64,000 nt of DNA from Pseudomonas fluorescens (GTDB lineage Bacteria; Pseudomonadota; Gammaproteobacteria; Pseudomonadales; Pseudomonadaceae): assembly GCF_902497995.1 (NCBI RefSeq), contig NZ_CABVII010000011.1:1-64000 (forward strand), read 5' to 3'. The notes under the pieces were generated by a model, which was not told the origin of the DNA, searched no databases, and was given only the letters and a program-made list of their open reading frames with translations. Shown piece after piece: positions 32,833 to 42,700 of the stretch. Every line of letters begins with the position of its first letter. Position 1 is the stretch's first letter. The position numbers and the translations under genes are program-made.

Positions 32833-34200
32833 ATGTTAGCCACGACCCATACAAAAACACAAAAGGGACAGTCGCTGAACGCTTTAATGTTTCGCAAACT
32901 AATGCCGATGTTGGTCTTTGCTTACGTCATAAGCTTTCTGGACAGAACTAACATTTCACTTGCCAAAACTCACATGGCAGTCGACTTGGGTATTTCCGCT
33001 GCCGCCTACGGGTTTGGCGCAGGGCTCTTCTTCCTCAGCTATGCGCTCATGGAAGTACCCAGCAACCTGATCATGCACCGAGTAGGTGCCCGACTCTGGA
33101 TCACCAGGATCATGATCACGTGGGGGTTATTGTCTGCCGGTATGGCCTTCATTACCGATGAGACTACGTTTTACATTGCGCGTGCACTACTGGGGGCGGC
33201 TGAAGCAGGACTATTTCCAGGTGTAATGCTCTATCTAACCTATTGGTTTGGTCGGGAGCAAAGAGCACGAGCCAGCGGCTATTTCCTCATCGGGGTCTGT
33301 CTCGCAAACATCATCAGCGGCCCGGTTGGCGGGTTGTTGTTGCAGATGGATGGAATTCTGGGGTGGCACGGCTGGCAGTGGCTGTTTTTCTTGGAGGGCA
33401 TTCCAGCTGTTCTATTTTCCGTCGTTATTTGGCGAAAGCTTCCGGACGGCCCATCTACTGCAAGTTGGCTATCAAAGGAACAAGCCATTGAAGTAGAGCA
33501 AAGTCTCAAGAAAGAACATGATGAAGAAATCGCTTCCGGCAACGTTGGTCATTCTTTTAAGGGCGTTCTTAAAATCCCTCAAATTTGGCTTGCCATCGCG
33601 GTGTACTTTCTACATCAAATTAGTGTGTATTCGGTAATTTTCTTCTTGCCGGGCATCATCGGTACCTACGGAGGGTTGTCATCCTTACAAATAGGGCTGT
33701 TAAATTCAATCCCATGGATAGCTGCAGCACTCGGCGCAGCATTCCTTCCAAAATATGCAACAACTCCAAAGTTATCTCGCAAGATCATGTTTGGAGGCCT
33801 TCTCCTGATGTCGGCCGGATTGACCCTTGCAGCTTACACCACGCCCTTGATCGCACTCATAGGATTTACTCTCACTGCGTCGATGTTTTTTGTTGTTCAG
33901 CCTGTGATATTCCTCTTCGCCAGTTCAAGGCTAGCGGGAGCTGGTATGGCGGCAGGACTTGCGTTAGTAAATACGTTCGGAATTACCGGTGGTTTCTTCG
34001 GCCCTTCATTGCTGGGCTTCGTAGAGCAAACGACAGGGAGCACCAAGAATGGACTCATCATTGTCGCAGCGCTTTTGACCGTCGCAGCATTCCTGAGTAC
34101 CAAGTTACGTCAAGCACAGGAAACGATCACTACAACTCGGGACAACATAGTATTGCCCCAAGCCGCGCCGTGCATTACTGAAAATTCGAGGATGAAATGA
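32833..34200 (+). CDS. MFS transporter, anion:cation symporter family
   Basis: 455 aa. Family motifs: ISFLDRTNISLAKTHMAVDL, GAGLFFLSYALMEVPSNLI and LLGAAEAGLFPGVMLYLTYW. It should import an organic or sugar acid. It overlaps the UxaA-like gene by four bases (ATGA), showing translational coupling, so the transported acid is likely the substrate of that dehydratase. Confidence 0.9.
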   Translation: MLATTHTKTQKGQSLNALMFRKLMPMLVFAYVISFLDRTNISLAKTHMAVDLGISAAAYGFGAGLFFLSYALMEVPSNLIMHRVGARLWITRIMITWGLLSAGMAFITDETTFYIARALLGAAEAGLFPGVMLYLTYWFGREQRARASGYFLIGVCLANIISGPVGGLLLQMDGILGWHGWQWLFFLEGIPAVLFSVVIWRKLPDGPSTASWLSKEQAIEVEQSLKKEHDEEIASGNVGHSFKGVLKIPQIWLAIAVYFLHQISVYSVIFFLPGIIGTYGGLSSLQIGLLNSIPWIAAALGAAFLPKYATTPKLSRKIMFGGLLLMSAGLTLAAYTTPLIALIGFTLTASMFFVVQPVIFLFASSRLAGAGMAAGLALVNTFGITGGFFGPSLLGFVEQTTGSTKNGLIIVAALLTVAAFLSTKLRQAQETITTTRDNIVLPQAAPCITENSRMK

Positions 34201-35723
34201 ATACCATATCCCTGGCACTTAAACTCCACCCCAACGATAACGTTGCGATCGCACGCGCTTCGATCTCTCGAGGAACGGTGGTCACCGAGTTCGGCAATAT
34301 TGTGGTGCGTACCGATGTACCCGCAGCGCACAAAATTGCCCTTGCGCATGTGAACGCAGGCGAACCTGTTCTGCGTTACGGCCAAATTATTGGCTTTGCT
34401 ACGCAAACCATCGAGCCAGGTGATTACGTACACACGCACAATCTTGAGATGGCGACGTTCGAGCGGGACTACGCGTTCGGCGAGGATGCCAAAATCGCCT
34501 CACCAGCCACCTCTCCCGTCACGTTCCAAGGTTTCGTCCGAGCGGACGGACGGGTTGCTACTCGAAACTACATAGGTGTCGTGAGTACAGTGAACTGCTC
34601 TGCTACAGTGACCAAAATGGTGGTTGAGCACTTCTCGCGAAACGGTGTACTAGATGCTTATCCGAACGTGGATGGCGTGGTGCCGATCACCCACAGCTTT
34701 GGTTGCTGCATTGAGCACAACGGCGAGGGGGTGAACCAACTGCGGCGAACGCTTGGCGGGTTCATCAAGCACGCCAACTTCGCTGGCGTGGTGGTCATCG
34801 GCCTTGGCTGTGAAGCCAATCAGATGGGCGCGCTGTTCATGGCCCAAGGCATCGAGACCGGCAAGCTTATCGCTCCTGTGGTCATCCAGGACGTTGGCGG
34901 AACCCGCAATGCAGCTGATGCCGCCATCGCTGCAGTGGAATCAATGCTGCCGGTTGCCAACGAGTGCCGGCGCGAGCCGGTCTCGGCCAAACATCTCACC
35001 GTAGCGCTCCAATGCGGCGGTTCGGACGGGTACTCAGGCATCACGGCCAACCCTGCCCTCGGTGTTGCTGTCGATATGCTCGTAGCGCAAGGTGGAACGG
35101 CCATCCTGAGCGAAACGCCCGAGATCTACGGCGCTGAACACCTCCTCACTCGCCGTGCGGCAACCCATGAGGTTGGCCAGGGTATCGTCGACCTTATTAA
35201 ATGGTGGGAAAGCTACGCAGACCGCGAAAAAGGCAGCATCGATAACAACCCCACTCCCGGCAACAAGGCTGGCGGCCTGACGACCATTCTTGAAAAGTCT
35301 CTAGGCGCAGTTGCCAAAAGCGGCTCTTCAGCACTCATGGGGGTCTACCGTTACGCCGAGCCAATTACAGCCCGAGGCTTGGTGTTTATGGATGCACCTG
35401 GCTACGACCCGATGGGCGCCACAGGACAAATCGCCAGCGGCGCGAACCTCGTTGCATTCACCACCGGACGCGGCTCGTGCTTTGGCGCCAAACCTGCTCC
35501 TTCGATCAAGCTTGCGACCAACACCAAAATGTACACCCGGATGAAGGATGACATGGATATCAACTGCGGGGACGTCATGGATGGCGATGCCACCCTTGAA
35601 ACCAAGGGCAAGGAAATCTTCGATATGCTTATTCGCGTGGCGTCTGGAGAAAAATCTAAAAGCGAAGCGCTGGGCGTTGGCAACGAAGAAACAGTACCTT
35701 GGATGATCGGAGCTCAGATGTAA
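34197..35723 (+). CDS. UxaA/GarD family altronate/galactarate dehydratase
   Basis: 508 aa, full-length fusion of the SAF-type N-terminal domain (AIARASISRGTVVTEFGNI) and the large UxaA C-terminal domain (THSFGCCIEHNGEGVNQLRR, VVIGLGCEANQMG, ALQCGGSDGYSGITANPALG, DMDINCGDVMDGDATLETKG). The conserved cysteines suit a metal-dependent dehydratase of the altronate or galactarate type, which removes water from a sugar acid. The preceding transporter is coupled by a four-base overlap. Substrate could be a related hydroxy acid. Confidence 0.88.
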   Translation: MNTISLALKLHPNDNVAIARASISRGTVVTEFGNIVVRTDVPAAHKIALAHVNAGEPVLRYGQIIGFATQTIEPGDYVHTHNLEMATFERDYAFGEDAKIASPATSPVTFQGFVRADGRVATRNYIGVVSTVNCSATVTKMVVEHFSRNGVLDAYPNVDGVVPITHSFGCCIEHNGEGVNQLRRTLGGFIKHANFAGVVVIGLGCEANQMGALFMAQGIETGKLIAPVVIQDVGGTRNAADAAIAAVESMLPVANECRREPVSAKHLTVALQCGGSDGYSGITANPALGVAVDMLVAQGGTAILSETPEIYGAEHLLTRRAATHEVGQGIVDLIKWWESYADREKGSIDNNPTPGNKAGGLTTILEKSLGAVAKSGSSALMGVYRYAEPITARGLVFMDAPGYDPMGATGQIASGANLVAFTTGRGSCFGAKPAPSIKLATNTKMYTRMKDDMDINCGDVMDGDATLETKGKEIFDMLIRVASGEKSKSEALGVGNEETVPWMIGAQM

Positions 35724-35731
35724 GAAGCGAG

Positions 35732-35772
35732 CAAAAAAAGAGGCGCCCTGTATACCAGAGCGCCTCGTTTTT
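35732..35772 (+). terminator. Terminator after the UxaA-like gene
   Basis: A-run, GAGGCGC (35740-35746) paired with GCGCCTC (35760-35766), then GTTTTTA. It lies between convergent genes. Confidence 0.85.
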
Positions 35773-35789
35773 ATAGCTTGTCGGTAAAG

Positions 35790-36509
35790 TTAATCAGTTT
35801 CGACAGGCTTGATTGCATCGGCCACGATCAGCGCCCCGGTATTCAGGATAAATTCGGCGGCACTTTTAATGTCATTCTGCAGTGACTCGCAAGCAGCAAC
35901 GGGATCGCGCTTCTTTAAAGCATCAACCATCGCAGCGTGATGACTGGCTTGTACTCGCTGTACCACGCGTTCATTGCCTGATCGCAGATCATAATTGAGG
36001 ATAGGCCCGATTCTTAACCACAGGGACTCAACGATCTGGAGCAGGATGGGCATTTCCGCCTGATTATAGATTGCGAAATGCAATTCTTTATTCAGTGCGA
36101 TGAGTCGTGACTCATCGGGAGCGCTTTGTGCAAACTCTTTGCAAAATGCTTCGTGTATATCCTCTATTTCACGCAGCGCCTCTGCGCCAACCAGTTCCGC
36201 AGCGCGTGCCGCAGCCTGCCCTTCCAGATTCAACCGAATACTGGTGATTTCGCGGAACTGGCTGACCGTTAGTACAGGAACGCGAATATATCGATTTGCC
36301 GCCATTTCAAGCGCCTGCTCAGCGACCAACCTGTGTACCGCTTCGCGGACAGGCATAACGCTAACGCCAAAAGCATCCGCAATGGATCTGAGTGAAAGCT
36401 TCTCCCCGGGCATCACACGTCCACTTATCAGCAGATCACGCAGCTGGGAGTAAACGTCCGCACTGAGGGTCTGGTGGATCATTGGCGTTACAAGTGTGGA
36501 TATGTTCAT
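35790..36509 (-). CDS. GntR-family (FadR subfamily) transcriptional regulator
   Basis: 239 aa from ATG 36509 (MNISTLVTPMIHQTLSADVY); the longer frame before it includes sequence that looks like promoter DNA, including a TGTGATCACG site. The winged HTH is SLRSIADAFGVSVMPVREAV and the C-terminal FCD domain includes the metal-type histidines LNKELHFAIYNQ and ASHHAAMVDAL. FadR-type regulators bind short palindromes and release them on binding an organic acid. Similar sites lie at 30678, 36561, 36778 and 39039, so it likely controls this whole second part of the catabolic region and itself. Confidence 0.88.
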   Translation of the reverse strand: MNISTLVTPMIHQTLSADVYSQLRDLLISGRVMPGEKLSLRSIADAFGVSVMPVREAVHRLVAEQALEMAANRYIRVPVLTVSQFREITSIRLNLEGQAAARAAELVGAEALREIEDIHEAFCKEFAQSAPDESRLIALNKELHFAIYNQAEMPILLQIVESLWLRIGPILNYDLRSGNERVVQRVQASHHAAMVDALKKRDPVAACESLQNDIKSAAEFILNTGALIVADAIKPVETD

Positions 36510-36560
36510 GGCGAGGATTATAGGCAGATTGAACCGGCTGGCATAGAAAAATAAGACATC

Positions 36561-36570
36561 TGTGATCACG
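36561..36570. promoter_or_regulatory. GntR-type operator TGTGATCACG (site 2)
   Basis: Nine of ten bases match the perfect palindrome. It is 52 bases upstream of the GntR start, suited to autoregulation. Confidence 0.65.
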
Positions 36571-36777
36571 GTTGTGAAGGGCGATAGAAAATCCGAAACA
36601 GGCCGTATTTGGGCATCAGAACACTCACATTGCTTCAGGAGTCCCGAAGCCTTTATGTTTTCGACAGCGAGATCGGTTTGCGTCGTTTTTTCGGGTGGGT
36701 GAATACGGAGCAGCATTTAATAGCTTGGTCGGCCTTTCTCCATACCGCCGAAAAGAATCTTGCGCAAAATTATGAAC

Positions 36778-36787
36778 CGTGATCACA
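36778..36787. promoter_or_regulatory. GntR-type operator CGTGATCACA (site 3)
   Basis: Nine of ten bases match, followed by a further TATCACA half-site. It faces rightwards to 36862, where a start with GGAGAACGGTC remains but no intact gene follows. Confidence 0.65.
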
Positions 36788-37238
36788 TATCACAAGGTGC
36801 TCGTGCTCAGATTGAAAGCCGACTAGCATCGATCTACATAAAATAAGACTGGAGAACGGTCATGAGCGCACTACGACAACCGGGGAGTCACTTGCGCGGG
36901 CCTCGCCCGTTAAGCCCTATCTCCACATTGCTACGAAATTTTCTTCGAAGAATGCGCTCGCTCGACACCTCACTCCGATGCGTAACGTATTTGCACGGTT
37001 GCTATCTAGGAGAACTATCCCAATGGTCACCAGGCTGGGTTGTGCACCAGGCAGAGCCCACCCTCAAATGCAGCTGTCTCCCGGCTGTCTATTTGGAGCA
37101 GCAAAGGTTCGTGCAGCAGGACATGTCTGGAGCTGAAAAATACCTAGCACCTAAAAACCTCGCAGCTGCTCATAAATCTACCGGCTCCGATATAACGGGT
37201 AAGCGATTCATCCACACAGTTGAAAGGAGTGATCAGCA
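36788..37238 (+). other. Gap with promoter and gene-start remnants but no intact gene
   Basis: Two good ribosome sites occur (GGAGAACGGTC before ATG 36862 and AGGAGAACTATCCCA before an ATG at 37023), each followed by frames without recognisable domains. With the operator at 36778 this looks like the head of an operon from which genes were deleted. Confidence 0.5.
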
Positions 37239-37808
37239 ATGAAATACCGCTTGGAAGACCTAAAAGTTGACGCTCACCCAAAGAGTTGGGTGGCACCTAC
37301 AGCTTCTGTCATAGGTCGGGTGCGCTTGGAGGAAAACTCCAGTGTGTGGTTCGGTGCTGTAATTCGCGGCGATAACGAGTTGATCACGATAGGTCAGGGA
37401 TCGAATGTCCAGGACGGTGCCATCCTTCATACGGATCCGGGGTTTCCATTGACCTTGGGGAAGGATGTCACCATCGGTCATCAAGCCATGCTTCATGGAT
37501 GTGAAGTCGGTGATGGCAGCCTGATTGGTATTCAGGCCGTCGTACTCAACGGTGCTCGAATTGGCAGGAACTGCCTGATTGGTGCTAAGGCTCTCGTTAC
37601 AGAAAAAATGGTTATCCCGGATGGGTCATTAGTGCTGGGCTCCCCTGCCAAGGTGGTTCGCGTACTCAATGAAGAGCAGCAAGCAGGACTACGCGCCAAC
37701 GCACAGGGGTACGTTGTTAATGCAAGTCGTTTTTTAGCAGATCTTGCAGAAGACGCCAGCGATTCGTTAACGATCGAAGTCCGCAGCCTTCATGGTGCGC
37801 GCGGATAA
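37239..37808 (+). CDS. Gamma-carbonic anhydrase-like hexapeptide-repeat protein (PaaY/CaiE type)
   Basis: 189 aa, ATG 37239 with GAAAGGAGTG upstream. Left-handed beta-helix hexapeptide repeats run through [31 protein letters not shown] and [20 protein letters not shown], with the three histidines in the usual metal-binding positions ([12 protein letters not shown]). PaaY-type proteins act as thioesterases or zinc-binding partners of CoA-dependent catabolism; CaiE belongs to carnitine metabolism. A role near the BKACE/dehydrogenase genes is plausible but not shown. Confidence 0.82.
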   Translation: MKYRLEDLKVDAHPKSWVAPTASVIGRVRLEENSSVWFGAVIRGDNELITIGQGSNVQDGAILHTDPGFPLTLGKDVTIGHQAMLHGCEVGDGSLIGIQAVVLNGARIGRNCLIGAKALVTEKMVIPDGSLVLGSPAKVVRVLNEEQQAGLRANAQGYVVNASRFLADLAEDASDSLTIEVRSLHGARG

Positions 37809-37911
37809 ACAACACGGCGCGAAGTGCCAGACATTTTTCAGCTCAAGGATCGGATTGAGCAACAAAACTACGCTTCCCCGAAGTGGCTCTTGACGTGATT
37901 ATCCATAACGA

Positions 37912-37977
37912 CATCATGTGGCAGTAGGTGGATTTGGTCTTTGTGGAATTCCAGAAGCTCTCATTGCCACCCTAATG
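37912..37977 (+). pseudogene. 3-oxoacid CoA-transferase subunit A relic
   Basis: AVGGFGLCGIPEALIATL is the N-terminal signature of subunit A of succinyl-CoA:3-ketoacid CoA-transferase (VGGFGLCGIPENLI). After this stretch the similarity disappears and the frame soon ends. The gene must have been cut short by deletion, which fits the other relics here. Confidence 0.7.
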
Positions 37978-38112
37978 TCACGAGTACTGCGTTGTTCCTG
38001 GGCTCGGGCACGTACTGGCTTATCGAACTGGTTAATCGGGTGGGATCCGGCGTTGTGGTTCAGTTTGGGTACGAAAGCAATTTGCCATTCCCGATTCACA
38101 CGCTAAATAAAA

Positions 38113-38146
38113 AACGGCTCGCCAGCAAGACTGTTGGCGAGCCGTT
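38113..38146. terminator. Bidirectional terminator
   Basis: AACGGCTCGCCA (38113-38124) pairs exactly with TGGCGAGCCGTT (38135-38146) around a ten-base loop, preceded by A-run. It separates the CoA-transferase relic from the convergent SDR gene. Confidence 0.85.
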
Positions 38147-38168
38147 GTAGATCTATCACGAAACTTGA

Positions 38169-38957
38169 TCAGAGATACTCGACATTGCCGTCGATGCTGA
38201 TCGCTTGGCCTGTCACATTGTGAGCGGCGGGAGAGCAGAGAAATAAGGCCATTGCTGCCACATCCTCAGGTGGAGTCATCCGGCGTAATGAGATTTTCTT
38301 CAACGTTTGTTGGAGCATCTCAGGCTCAGAGATTCCTAATTGCTTGGCGCGATCACTGATAACGCGATCCTGGCGAGGGCCTTCGACGATACCCGGTAGA
38401 AGTGCGTTGACCCGAATGTCCTTTTCGCCCAACTCCGCTGCCAATGACTTCATCAGCCCTACAATTGCCCATTTGGTCGCCGCATAAGGGGTTCTCCAAG
38501 CGTAACCTAAGCGCCCTGCGACGGATGAGATGTGAATGATGTGAGCATGTTCAGACTCAACCAGCAGGGGGATAGCATGATGAGCGAAGCGGTACTGTGC
38601 ATTGAGGTTTATGTCTATCGTTTGTTCCCATTCGGCATCGCTGATCGTGTCAATTCCGCCGGTCGGCCCTGCGATGCCTGCATTATTTATCAGTACATCG
38701 AGTCCATTCCCCCATTCCTTTTGTATGTCAAAGACGCGCTTAACTTGAGCAGAATCGGAAACATCGGCCTGCGTGGCCAAGGCTTCTGGGTAGCGCTCAC
38801 GAAATTGTGAGATTGCTCGCTCACTGACATCACATACATGCACTTTCGCCCCGATTTCGAGATAGGCAGCAGCAATTACTTCCCCAATTCCCGCTGCTCC
38901 CCCCGATATCAAGACCTTCAATCCGGAGTATGGGGTGAGTCGTTTCACAACGTTCAT
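38169..38957 (-). CDS. Short-chain dehydrogenase/reductase
   Basis: 262 aa. Cofactor motif SGGAAGIG (about 19-26), NNAG (about 90-93), catalytic S in HISSVAGRLG and YxxxK in YAATKWAIVG are in place. The protein is an NAD(P)-dependent oxidoreductase of unknown substrate. Its promoter carries a TGTGATCACA site at 39039, the same operator as the dehydrogenase-BKACE operon, so it likely belongs to the GntR regulon. The SDR is not closely similar to the one at 19340. Confidence 0.9.
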   Translation of the reverse strand: MNVVKRLTPYSGLKVLISGGAAGIGEVIAAAYLEIGAKVHVCDVSERAISQFRERYPEALATQADVSDSAQVKRVFDIQKEWGNGLDVLINNAGIAGPTGGIDTISDAEWEQTIDINLNAQYRFAHHAIPLLVESEHAHIIHISSVAGRLGYAWRTPYAATKWAIVGLMKSLAAELGEKDIRVNALLPGIVEGPRQDRVISDRAKQLGISEPEMLQQTLKKISLRRMTPPEDVAAMALFLCSPAAHNVTGQAISIDGNVEYL

Positions 38958-39038
38958 AGCTATTTACCCTGTCTTATTTTTGTGGGACGTATTCCGCAGT
39001 CGACGCATGGTGTGACTAGGAATTCTCGTATAGTGATA

Positions 39039-39048
39039 TGTGATCACA
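39039..39048. promoter_or_regulatory. GntR-type operator TGTGATCACA (site 4)
   Basis: Perfect palindrome 82 bases upstream of the SDR start at 38957, with an extra TAGTGATA half-like element to its left. Confidence 0.7.
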
Positions 39049-39398
39049 GTTTTTTTGTCAAGACAGGATTCCATCGTGGATGGAGAGGCGGCGTGATCGC
39101 ACTCTGGGAGGAAAGGGGAGCAACGATCGTTAATCTGGCCTGATGCTGGCACTGCACTGACGCCCCAGTACATGACCAAGTCCACTCATGGTGTGCTTGA
39201 ATGGCACGTATTGCTCGCTGGTGGAGAATCCTGACCACACTTTTGGGCATTCGCCTACGTGCCTATTGAGGGGATATTCAAGGAAGAAAAGCGCGCAATT
39301 GGACATGGCTGGCAAGCCAAAAGCGTCAGCGAATGCCTTGTGATGTGCGGGAGACACTGCGCTGACTGGCTTCTAATCCAATATTTGACTCATTGTGT
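39049..39398. other. Gap with no clear gene
   Basis: 350 bases with only short frames and no recognisable motif; probably degraded sequence next to the Old Yellow Enzyme relic. Confidence 0.4.
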
Positions 39399-39567
39399 TT
39401 ATCGGAATTCCGCCATGGTCGGATAGTCCGTGTAGCCGCGTTCCTCACCTTGGTAGAACGTCGTCGGGTCTGCTTTGTTCAGGGCACTGCCGTGTTTGAA
39501 TCGCTCGGCCAAATCCGGGTGGCCAGGAACGCGGTGCCAAACGACACCAGATCAGCATCGCCTACTC
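39399..39567 (-). pseudogene. Old Yellow Enzyme (NemA-like) C-terminal relic with frameshift
   Basis: On the minus strand, DADLVSFGTAFLA leads, after a one-base frame change, to DLAERFKHGSALNKAD, TTFYQGEERGYTDYPTMAEF and stop at 39399. This is the normal C-terminus of N-ethylmaleimide reductase-type flavoproteins. The upstream 300 codons are gone. It abuts the distal end of the CRISPR array. Confidence 0.7.
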
Positions 39568-39709
39568 ATCAACCACGGCAACCCGGAAAGCACATACGAA
39601 CTTCGTGACGCCGTCGAGCTGCGTGCTGCTAGCCAGAGGGAGAATGATCGCCAGATCAAAGAGGTGAGGTTGCCGACACGTCTTGGCAGTCCCGCCTTTT
39701 CCGGTCGGC

Positions 39710-42700
39710 AGAAACACCCCCACGGGCGTGGGGAAGACTTGTTCCTGATCTCCAGCCTCAGCCTGTGTCTGGATACACCCCCACTGGCGTGGGGAAGACA
39801 GGGTAAAGCCTCGGGTGATCATGTGCGCTTTGGAAACACCCCCACGGGCGCGGGGAAGACGTGCGGCGGTACTCGGACACGATCTTGCCGATGGAAACAG
39901 CCCCACGGGCGTGGGGAAGACTCGATAGGAGTCGCTTCATGAGAAAGTCAGATGGAAACACCCCCATAGACGTGGGGAAGACTCGGCAAAGATTAGTCGT
40001 GCAGTAGGTGTGCCGGAAACACCCACACGGGCGTGGGGAAGACATCACCGAAGCCCTGGGCAAGAAGTTCGACGAGGAAACACCCCCACGGCATGGGGAA
40101 GACTCTCGGCAGACTTGGCCGATCGTTCCTTTGTCGGAAACACCCCCACGGGTGTGGGGAAGACTGGGGTCATATCAGATCACTACCTTGCAAACTGGAA
40201 ACACCCCCACGGGCGTGGGGAAGACAGCGGGGTGATCACAGCCCAATAGCAACGCATGGAAACACCCCCACGAGCGTGGGGAAGACACCTCAGCAGTCAG
40301 GTTGGTGATGCTTGAACTGGAAACACCCCCACGGGCATGGGGAAGACCGGCCCCAATCCGAACCGTCTTGGCCCCAATTAGAAACACTCCCACGGGCGTG
40401 AGGAAGACGGGCAGCTGGGCTATGACCTGCTGCAATTCGAAGAAGCACCACCATGGGCGCGGGGGAAGACGACAGACCCTTAATACGGGTGAGGCTTCCC
40501 ACAGAAACACCCCCAGGAGCGTGGGGAAAGACTCGCTTATCGCGGCAATGGTAGACGCTTGGTTAGAAACACCTCCACGGGCGTGGGGAAGATCGTCGCA
40601 CTACGTCGCCCTGCAGCCCAACACCCTCACTGGCGTGGGGAAGACAATCGGTAGCTCAGCAAGGTACTGGTCAACTTAGAAACACCCCCACTGGCGTGGG
40701 GAAGACTTGGCGGTACCGACCAAGGGGTTCTGGACGGCGGAAACACCCCCACGGGCGTGGGGAAGACTTCTCGAACCAGTACGAACCTTGACTCTTCTTG
40801 GAAACACCCCCACGGGCGTAGGGAAGACGCCAGCATTTCTAGAGGCATCCCGTAGACGATGGAAACACCCCCACGGGCGGGCGTGGGGAAGACCCAGTCG
40901 GATCTAGCAAAGCCTGCTGCGTGTAAGAAACACCCCCACGGGCGTGGGGAAGACCGCTTGCCAAGAACGGCAGATTCCTGCTCTTTGGAAACACCCCCAC
41001 GAGTGTGGGTAAGACGGCTTCACCAATACTTTATCGATGTCGAGTGAGGAAACCCACGGGCGTGGGGAAGACTTCGGCTGGTGCGACAGGGTAGCCGAGG
41101 CGTTGGAAACACCCCCACGGGTGTGGGAAGACTCGGCAAAGATCAGTCGTGCAGTAGGTGTGCCGGAAACACCCCCACGGGCGTGGGGAATCGTACCGTC
41201 ATTGCTGTGCAGGCGGATTCCGTCGGAAACACCCCCACGGACATGGGGAAGTCGTTGACCAGGAAGTAGCCAACCAGACCATGGAGGAAACACCCCCACC
41301 GGCGTGGGGAAGAATACACAGCCGACTTGTCATAGAGCGCGGGGTAGGAAACACCCCCACGAGCGTGGGGAAGCCCCCCGACGCCGTCATGCTGTGCAGG
41401 TCTTTCTCGGAAACACCCCCATGGGCGTGGGGAAGACCTCATAAACAGGGTGGTGCCTTGGTCGTTCTGGGAAACACCCCCACGGGCGTAGGGAATACAT
41501 CTGGAACGGCATCGACATCGGCATGTAGTTGGAAACACCCCCATGGGCATGGGGAAGACCAGGCCTGGGGTTCTCTTTTTTTTTAAGCCCTTGGAAACAC
41601 CCCCACGAGCGCGAGGAAGACTGCCGGCGGTTTAGCATTGAAGGCTGATAGATGGAAACACCTCCACGGGCGTGGGGAAGACGCATCGCCCTGAGTGACA
41701 TTTTCCGCTGCGATAGAAACACCCCCACGGGCGCGGGGAAGTCGACAGACCCTCAATACGGGTGAGGCTTCCCACAGAAACACCCCCACGGGCGAGGGGA
41801 AGACGCGAGCAGGCCGCTTTCGATATCGGCTAAATCAGAAACACCCTCACGGGCGCTGGGAAGACTCCGGCCAGATGCTGCACATCGCCTCAATCGAGGA
41901 AACACCCCCACGGGCGTGGGGAAGACTCGGCAAATATCAGTCGTGCAGTAGGTGTGCCGGAAACACCCCACGGGGGTGGGGAAGACTTCAAGACCGCCAG
42001 GCGCGTCGGCATGGGTGAGAAAATACCCCCACGGGCGTGGGGAAGACAGTGTCCGATCAGCGCGCCGGCGACACAAGATGGAAACACCCCCACGGGCGTG
42101 GGAAGACCCTTTTGCGAGATGGCGCGCGATCTCTGGCGTGGAAACACCTCCACGGGAGTGGGGAAGACGCGCACGAAGGCCTGCACTGCAAGATCGACGA
42201 GGAAACACCCCCACGGGCGTGGGGAAAAGACTAGCCATATTCGGCCCAGGCGTCCGGGCGCTTGGAACACCCCCATGGGCGTGGGGAAGATCGTCGCACT
42301 ACGTCGCCCTGCAGCCCCACGTTAGAAACACCCCCACGGGCGTGGGGAAGACCGGCGCACCACGTCACCCTGCAATCCCACGTTGGAAACACACCCACGA
42401 GCGTGGGGAAGACTTGTCCAGTACGCAGGATTTGACCGGCCTGGTGGAAACACCTCCACGTGCATGGGGAAGACTCGACCAGGCTCACCGTCGATACCTC
42501 TCCCGTGGGAAACACCCCTTACGATTGAGGGGAAGACCGCTGAGTCTGGTCAATAACCGTGTTTCAGACGGAAACACCTCCACTAGCGTGGGGAAGACCA
42601 TACTTTTATCGATCTGCCGGATGGACAGTAGGAAACACCCTCACAGGCGTGTGGAAGGCAGGTTGACGGTCGCAGAGTACAGGTTCGACTTGGAAACACC

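Noticed and set aside
36862..37242. 126-codon plus-strand frame with a good ribosome site
   Set aside because: The peptide has no domain-like pattern and looks like frame remnants; treated as the scar of a deleted gene.
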